Shown: in pieces, positions 6,517 through 10,059 of the stretch | How the letters are laid out: every line of letters starts with the position of its first letter | Position numbering within the stretch: position 1 is the stretch's first letter | Source of the DNA: CAZOIA01 sp964579675 | Lineage (GTDB): Bacteria > Planctomycetota > Phycisphaerae > UBA1845 > PWPN01 | Length of the DNA: 10,059 nt | Direction: 5' to 3' | NCBI GenBank assembly: GCA_964579675.1 | Contig: CAZOIA010000198.1 | Coordinates: 1-10,059, forward strand | The notes under the pieces: model-generated | Databases searched by the model: none | Seen by the model: the letters and a program-made list of their open reading frames with translations, nothing else | Told to the model about the DNA's origin: nothing | Translations under genes and position numbers: made by a program

Positions 6517-7718
6517 AGCAGATCCTCTATCTGACACCACGGATGCCGTGGCCGCTTGAGAGCGGCATGCAACAGCGGCAGTACCGCATTCTACAGGCCC
6601 TGTCGCAAGTTGGAGAAGTCCACGTTGTTAGCCTTTCCGCAGAAACGGACAGGTTCCCTCACGCTATCCGACCCTTATGTCATCGCGGAGCTGTCCAGAC
6701 TGTTGAGAAGTCTCGCCTCAAGGCGCGTTCAGGTGGGTTTCAGCGAGGGTGGAATCTGCTTCGCGAATGTGCGGGATTTCCGGAGGAGCGAAGGAGGATT
6801 CCCAGCGGTGCTCTGGCTGGTGAGGTGAAGGAGATACTCCGGAGCTCCTACGATTTGACGTGGGTTGCCCGTCTGCAGACGGCTTGGATGCTCGGCGTTC
6901 CCGGTGGCGATCGCGCCGTGCTTGACCTGGACGACGTGGAGCATCGCAAGAAACTGCGCGAGCTGAGGACAGGAGAGCGGACAGGCAGACAAGAGTTACG
7001 GGCGTTCTTAGAGGCGCGCGCCTGGCGGCTAGCAGAATTCAGAACGGTGTCACGGTTCAGACATGTCCTGGTCTGCTCTGAGAAGGACCGACAGTACTTG
7101 GCTCATGTCAGTGTCGCTGTCTTGCCCAATGGCATCACGCTCGATCAGGATGAAAAGTTCAACAACGGTGTTGCTGGCCGTATGATCTATGTGGGGCGCA
7201 TGAGTTACAGACCTAACGTGGATGCGGTTCAGTTCTTCTGTCGGGCAGTACTCCCGCTAATCCGTCGGTGCGCTCCGGATGCGCACTTACAGATTATCGG
7301 TGCTGCGGCCCCCCTAGAGGTTCTCAGCCTACACGACGGGCAGGCTGTACAGGTCATTGGTCGGGTCGACGAAATTGCCGAGCATGTGAGGGCTGCGCAA
7401 ATCGAGGTGGTACCTATCAGGTATGCAGGTGGAACCCGCATCAAGATCCTCGAGGCCTTATCACTCAAGACTCCGGTGGTGTCGACTACAATCGGTGCGG
7501 AGGGCCTCAATCTGATTGATGGGGAACATATTACTTTGGGCGACTCGGCGGAAGAGTTCGCTAGCGCGTGCGTCAGACTACTCCGGGACGAAAACGCGCG
7601 TCGTGCGCTTGCCGAGGCTGGACACGCGCAAGTTAGAGTTCACTATCAATGGTCGCGTATCCAGAAGCGTGTGGTGGAAGTCGCGCAGGAAGTCCTGGAA
7701 CCCCGCCAACAGGTGTAA
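6513..7718 (+). CDS. GT4-type glycosyltransferase, similar to exosortase/PEP-CTERM-associated sugar transferases
   Basis: A 401-residue GT-B fold transferase that adds a sugar to the growing lipid-linked oligosaccharide in the cytoplasm. The N-terminal strand MKQILYLTPRMPWPLESGMQ is the usual opening of this subgroup. A middle block VLDLDDVEHRK followed by an Arg/Glu-rich helix and HVLVCSEKDRQYL resembles the sugar transferases found beside exosortase systems. LPNGI is at 204-208, the C-terminal domain opens with RMIYVGRMSYRPNVDA at 223-238, and the nucleotide-sugar site is YAGGTRIKILEAL with Glu314. The first Glu of the classical E-x7-E pair is absent, as is common in the GGTRIK subgroup. 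ATG 6513 fits the family N-terminus; ATG 6459, one base after the upstream stop, would add 18 residues. Neither has a clear ribosome site. The stop is TAA, 44 bases before the next start. Donor and acceptor are unknown. Confidence 0.9.
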   Translation: MKQILYLTPRMPWPLESGMQQRQYRILQALSQVGEVHVVSLSAETDRFPHAIRPLCHRGAVQTVEKSRLKARSGGFQRGWNLLRECAGFPEERRRIPSGALAGEVKEILRSSYDLTWVARLQTAWMLGVPGGDRAVLDLDDVEHRKKLRELRTGERTGRQELRAFLEARAWRLAEFRTVSRFRHVLVCSEKDRQYLAHVSVAVLPNGITLDQDEKFNNGVAGRMIYVGRMSYRPNVDAVQFFCRAVLPLIRRCAPDAHLQIIGAAAPLEVLSLHDGQAVQVIGRVDEIAEHVRAAQIEVVPIRYAGGTRIKILEALSLKTPVVSTTIGAEGLNLIDGEHITLGDSAEEFASACVRLLRDENARRALAEAGHAQVRVHYQWSRIQKRVVEVAQEVLEPRQQV

Positions 7719-7722
7719 GCTC

Positions 7723-7747
7723 CTGGGGCCCCAGTGGTTTCAGCCAC
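7723..7747 (+). other. Two abutting hairpins between glycosyltransferase genes
   Basis: CTGGGGCCCCAG at 7723-7734 is a perfect 12-base palindrome. It shares one base with a second stem, GTGGT/GCCAC at 7734-7747 with a TTCA loop and one T-G wobble. They fill most of the 44-base gap, just upstream of the ribosome site of the next gene. No T-run follows, so this is not a classical intrinsic terminator; it could stabilise or process the mRNA. The palindrome has no free loop and might pair between strands rather than fold. Confidence 0.4.
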
Positions 7748-7750
7748 AAG

Positions 7751-7755
7751 AGAGG
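7751..7755 (+). promoter_or_regulatory. Shine-Dalgarno site supporting GTG start of the GT2 gene
   Basis: AGAGG lies 7 bases before GTG 7763. It favours that start over GTG 7649, which would overlap the previous gene by 70 bases and add 38 residues lacking family resemblance. Confidence 0.55.
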
Positions 7756-7762
7756 CGTTATT

Positions 7763-8794
7763 GTGCAGGCCGAGCATCTTGGTCACTTGTGGACGGGGCG
7801 GGTTTCCGTTGTGGTCCCCGCCTACAACGCCGGCCGCTTCCTTCTGCGCGCGGTGGAAAGCGTACGTGCGCAAACGTATCCCGCGCACGAGATCATTGTC
7901 GTTGACGACGGGTCCACCGATGAGAGCCCAGACCTGATCCAGCGGTATATTCCTCCGGTGCGGTGTTTTCGGCAGGAGAACTCCGGGGCGGCGGTGGCCC
8001 GGAACCGCGGCATTCAGGAAGCGACAGGGAACTGGATCGCGTTTCTCGATGCGGATGACTACTGGTACCCCCAGAAACTGGAACGCCAAGTTGGCCTGTT
8101 GCGCGAGCATCCGGAACTGCGCTGGTGCGCGTGTGGTTACCACGTCCGAGAGAAGGGGCGGGTCTTCCGCGTGGATTGTCTGGATGCCCACGACACCGGG
8201 ACGTCGGTGATGCGGTTCTTTGGCCCGGCTCTCGGGAGCATCGCGGTTCACACGTCGGGCCTCGTAATCGCACGCGAGGTGTTCGAGCAAGCCGGGTACT
8301 TTGACCCGGAGCTTCGCCTGGGCCAGGACACGGACCTGTGGTATCGAATCGGAGTTCGACTCCAAACGGTCGGCTATGTCCGGGAGCCCCTGTATTCCTT
8401 CGAGCCAGAGGCTGTTTCGCGCCCCCATCGCAGGAACTTCCTGTTGAGGCTTCGCCATTTGGACCGGGCGCTTCTTCTTGCCAGGGAGACGTCGCCGGAG
8501 ATCGAGGCGGAGTTCCTTGCCTTTGCCAGGCCGCAGGTACTGCTTCGGCTTGCAGCGGCGGTACTTCGGCGCGTCGAGACATCTCGCGACGATCGCCGAT
8601 ACTACATGAACACGTTCCGGATGCCATATTGGCAGCGGTGTTTTCTGTCCTTGTTGCGGGCAGTTCCGGGGTTCGTCGCCGGCCGGGCGGAGACGATACT
8701 TGAGAATATCCTTGATCCGGTCAGGATGATACGTTGCGATCCTTCGAAGTGTCCTGCCGTCCATGGGTGGGATGATGCGCAGCGCAATTCATAA
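7763..8794 (+). CDS. Family 2 (GT-A fold) glycosyltransferase
   Basis: A 343-residue cytoplasmic or membrane-associated transferase using a nucleotide-sugar donor. The N-terminal GT-A domain is textbook: VSVVVPAYNAGRFLLRAVESV at residues 14-34, IIVVDDGSTDES with Asp48/Asp49 binding the nucleotide, QENSGAAVARNRGIQEATG at 71-89, and the metal-binding FLDADD with Asp96, Asp98 and Asp99. The downstream LGQDTDLWYRIG (Gln188, Asp189, Asp191) corresponds to the catalytic-base motif, usually ED; here the first position is Gln. The C-terminal 100 residues are helical, with an Arg-rich stretch and a LLRAVPGFVAG segment but no clear membrane span. GTG 7763 is preferred for its AGAGG at correct spacing and because the family strand begins soon after. 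GC is about 63%. It ends with TAA 16 bases before the next gene. Sugar specificity cannot be read from sequence. Confidence 0.94.
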   Translation: MQAEHLGHLWTGRVSVVVPAYNAGRFLLRAVESVRAQTYPAHEIIVVDDGSTDESPDLIQRYIPPVRCFRQENSGAAVARNRGIQEATGNWIAFLDADDYWYPQKLERQVGLLREHPELRWCACGYHVREKGRVFRVDCLDAHDTGTSVMRFFGPALGSIAVHTSGLVIAREVFEQAGYFDPELRLGQDTDLWYRIGVRLQTVGYVREPLYSFEPEAVSRPHRRNFLLRLRHLDRALLLARETSPEIEAEFLAFARPQVLLRLAAAVLRRVETSRDDRRYYMNTFRMPYWQRCFLSLLRAVPGFVAGRAETILENILDPVRMIRCDPSKCPAVHGWDDAQRNS

Positions 8795-8810
8795 TATGGC
8801 GTGATAAGGT

Positions 8811-9947
8811 ATGGAAGCATCTTCCCGCATCGCCGCAAAGCTCGCCATCTGTTTCGTTGCGCCCGATGCATACGCGTTCCTGTCGAGCCGGTCGGACGTG
8901 AAGCACATCGGCGGGGCTGAGGTGCAGCAGGTGTTGATTGCCCGCGGTTTGCTTCAGCGCGGATACCGGGTCAGCTTCGTGACGCTGGATTATGGGCAGC
9001 CGGACGGGCAGGACCTTGAAGGGATCACCGTGTACCGGGCGTATCGCCCCGAGGCCGGGTGGCCAGGCCTGCGGTTTGTTCATCCCCGAGCGACGCGGAT
9101 GTGGTCGGCGATGAAGCGGGCCGACGCGGACGTTTACTACCAGCGCACAAGCGATTCGCTGACAGGCATCGTGGCTGCTTTTTGTCGTTGGAACCGTCGG
9201 AAGTTCGTTTTTGCCGTTAGCTCCTATGCAGATGCCCTGCCCGATCTTCCGCACTGTCCCGTCTTGCGTGAGCGTGTTCTCTATCGGTATGGCTTGCGTA
9301 AGGCTGATCATGTGGTCGCTCAGACCGCGGCGCAGAAGCGGTGCCTCCGGAGGCATTTTGGGGTTGATTCGGTCGTGATCCGGAGTTGCGCAATGCCCGC
9401 TTCGGCGGAGTGGCTGGGTACGACTCAGGGACGCCCCAGGATGCTCTGGATCGGCCGCTTTGTGTCGGACAAGCGACTCCATTGGCTCCTGGAGGTGGCC
9501 GGCCGATGTCCGGAGATTGACTTCGAGGTCCTTGGCGACGGGCCCGGCACCAGTGTCGTGCAGGGTCTCAAGGAGCGCGCGTCGAAGGTCCCCAACGTAC
9601 GCATGCATGGATACGTGCCCCACGACCAGGTGGGCAGGTACTACGACGGAGCCTCGGCCCTGATCTGCACGAGTAGCGGCGAGGGGTTTCCGAACACATT
9701 TCTTGAAGCCTGGTGCCACCGCGTGCCCGTAATCACAACCTTCGATCCGGACGGTGTGGTTGCCGCGCACAGTCTCGGCATGATTGCCGACAGCGTTGGA
9801 TCGCTAGTGGAGGCCGTGCAGGCCATCCGCTCCGATGCCGGGCTTCGCTCGCGCCTGTCACAATGTGCGCATTCGTACTTCCGTGAGCACCACACGGTCG
9901 AGGCGGCGGTCGATGCGTACGATCGACTTTTCCGGGAGCTTTGCTGA
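8811..9947 (+). CDS. GT4 family glycosyltransferase (group 1)
   Basis: A 378-residue GT-B fold retaining glycosyltransferase. The N-terminal acceptor domain contains the HIGGAEVQQVLIARGLLQRGY block at residues 32-52 (GGAE at 34-37), typical of a GT4 subgroup in exopolysaccharide loci, followed by VSFVTLDYG. The C-terminal donor domain begins with PRMLWIGRFVSDKRLHWLLE, continues through FEVLGDGPG and VRMHGYVPHDQVGRYY, and carries the intact E-x7-E motif in GEGFPNTFLEAW (Glu291 and Glu299), which binds the nucleotide sugar. ATG 8811 is the only nearby start in frame; the AAGG just before it (8806-8809) is too close to be a normal ribosome site, so translation may depend on coupling to the gene ending 16 bases upstream. 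It is the last gene in view; non-coding DNA with hairpins follows. Family confident, sugar unknown. Confidence 0.93.
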   Translation: MEASSRIAAKLAICFVAPDAYAFLSSRSDVKHIGGAEVQQVLIARGLLQRGYRVSFVTLDYGQPDGQDLEGITVYRAYRPEAGWPGLRFVHPRATRMWSAMKRADADVYYQRTSDSLTGIVAAFCRWNRRKFVFAVSSYADALPDLPHCPVLRERVLYRYGLRKADHVVAQTAAQKRCLRRHFGVDSVVIRSCAMPASAEWLGTTQGRPRMLWIGRFVSDKRLHWLLEVAGRCPEIDFEVLGDGPGTSVVQGLKERASKVPNVRMHGYVPHDQVGRYYDGASALICTSSGEGFPNTFLEAWCHRVPVITTFDPDGVVAAHSLGMIADSVGSLVEAVQAIRSDAGLRSRLSQCAHSYFREHHTVEAAVDAYDRLFRELC

Positions 9948-9965
9948 CCCCTTTTCCGCCTACCG

Positions 9966-9980
9966 CTGCTCTTAGAGCAG
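9966..9980 (+). terminator. Small hairpin after the last glycosyltransferase gene, possible weak terminator
   Basis: CTGCTC/GAGCAG forms a perfect 6-bp stem with a TTA loop, 18 bases after the stop of the last gene. The downstream sequence GTAACGTTTGCG has no proper T-run, so a strong intrinsic terminator is unlikely. The position fits an operon end, but the structure alone is modest evidence. Confidence 0.25.
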
Positions 9981-10019
9981 GTAACGTTTGCGTGCATCCC
10001 GTTCTCCCTTTGCCGAAAG

Positions 10020-10043
10020 GCCGCGCGGGCTGAAGCCCGCGGC
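10020..10043. repeat. REP-like GC-rich palindrome (GCGGGC-TGAA-GCCCGC core)
   Basis: A 7-bp perfect stem (10024-10030 with 10035-10041) closes a TGAA tetraloop. An alternative folding uses GCCG at 10020-10023 with CGGC at 10040-10043 and a two-base bulge, giving nine pairs. Palindromes with this GCGGGCTGAAGCCCGC core recur in intergenic DNA of several GC-rich environmental phyla, from my general recollection. Only one copy is in this window, so its repeat status is inferred. There is no T-run, so it is not a standard terminator. Confidence 0.5.
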
Positions 10044-10059
10044 TCTTCGGGACACACGC

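Noticed and set aside
7646..8764. 372-codon open frame on the minus strand
   Set aside because: Antisense to the GT2 gene, whose catalytic motifs are all intact; the minus-strand translation shows no recognisable domain.
8721..9770. 349-codon open frame on the minus strand
   Set aside because: It lies wholly antisense to the well-supported GT2 end and GT4 gene; the translation is His/Pro/Arg-rich with no family motifs, typical of an antisense shadow in GC-rich coding DNA.
1..10059. CRISPR array, tRNA, rRNA, insertion sequence ends or transposase
   Set aside because: No regularly spaced repeats, no cloverleaf-like sequence, no rRNA-like blocks and no transposase motifs were found on either strand.
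1..10059. A wholly new multi-gene system
   Set aside because: All eight genes fall in known glycan-assembly families with intact core motifs; the arrangement is an ordinary Wzx/Wzy-type locus with only small-scale oddities.

Overview
This window is one end-to-end run of eight same-strand genes for making and exporting a cell-surface or secreted polysaccharide. The DNA is GC-rich. My hand counts give about 63% GC in the family 2 glycosyltransferase gene, about 58% in the preceding glycosyltransferase and about 54% in the FkbM-type gene. The wzx/wzy-type organisation and the exosortase-locus-like glycosyltransferase suggest a diderm, Gram-negative-type bacterium. GC content and the REP-like palindrome at the right edge are compatible with Planctomycetota or similar environmental phyla, but nothing here fixes the taxonomy.

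Layout, left to right: (1) the 3' part of a bi-domain oxidoreductase, the end of a zinc-type alcohol dehydrogenase fused to a Gfo/Idh/MocA dehydrogenase; (2) a class I SAM methyltransferase; (3) a multi-membrane-span O-antigen ligase/polymerase (Wzy/WaaL type); (4) a 14-span Wzx/MATE-like flippase; (5) a 284-base gap with no certain gene; (6) an FkbM-family methyltransferase; (7) a GT4-type glycosyltransferase resembling the exosortase/PEP-CTERM-associated sugar transferases; (8) a GT2 (GT-A fold) glycosyltransferase; (9) a second GT4 glycosyltransferase with an intact E-x7-E motif; (10) about 110 non-coding bases with two hairpins.

Together the genes fit a Wzx/Wzy-dependent pathway. Glycosyltransferases extend a lipid-linked repeat unit in the cytoplasm, the two methyltransferases and the oxidoreductase modify sugars or the chain, the flippase moves the unit across the inner membrane, and the polymerase/ligase joins units or attaches them to an acceptor. 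No priming glycosyltransferase, outer-membrane Wza protein, Wzc kinase or nucleotide-sugar synthesis gene is in view, so the locus must extend further. Junctions are tight (a 4-base ATGA overlap, gaps of 1, 12, 16, 44 and 55 bases), consistent with one operon. I found no convincing promoter.

The system is recognisable rather than new. The points worth a second look are small-scale: a 20-codon ORF with ATGA overlaps at both ends bridging two genes, a gap that stays open in the flippase frame as far as the next gene's start, an eight-residue stretch shared by two unrelated neighbouring proteins, a possible frameshift at one methyltransferase C-terminus, and a drop in GC over the FkbM gene.
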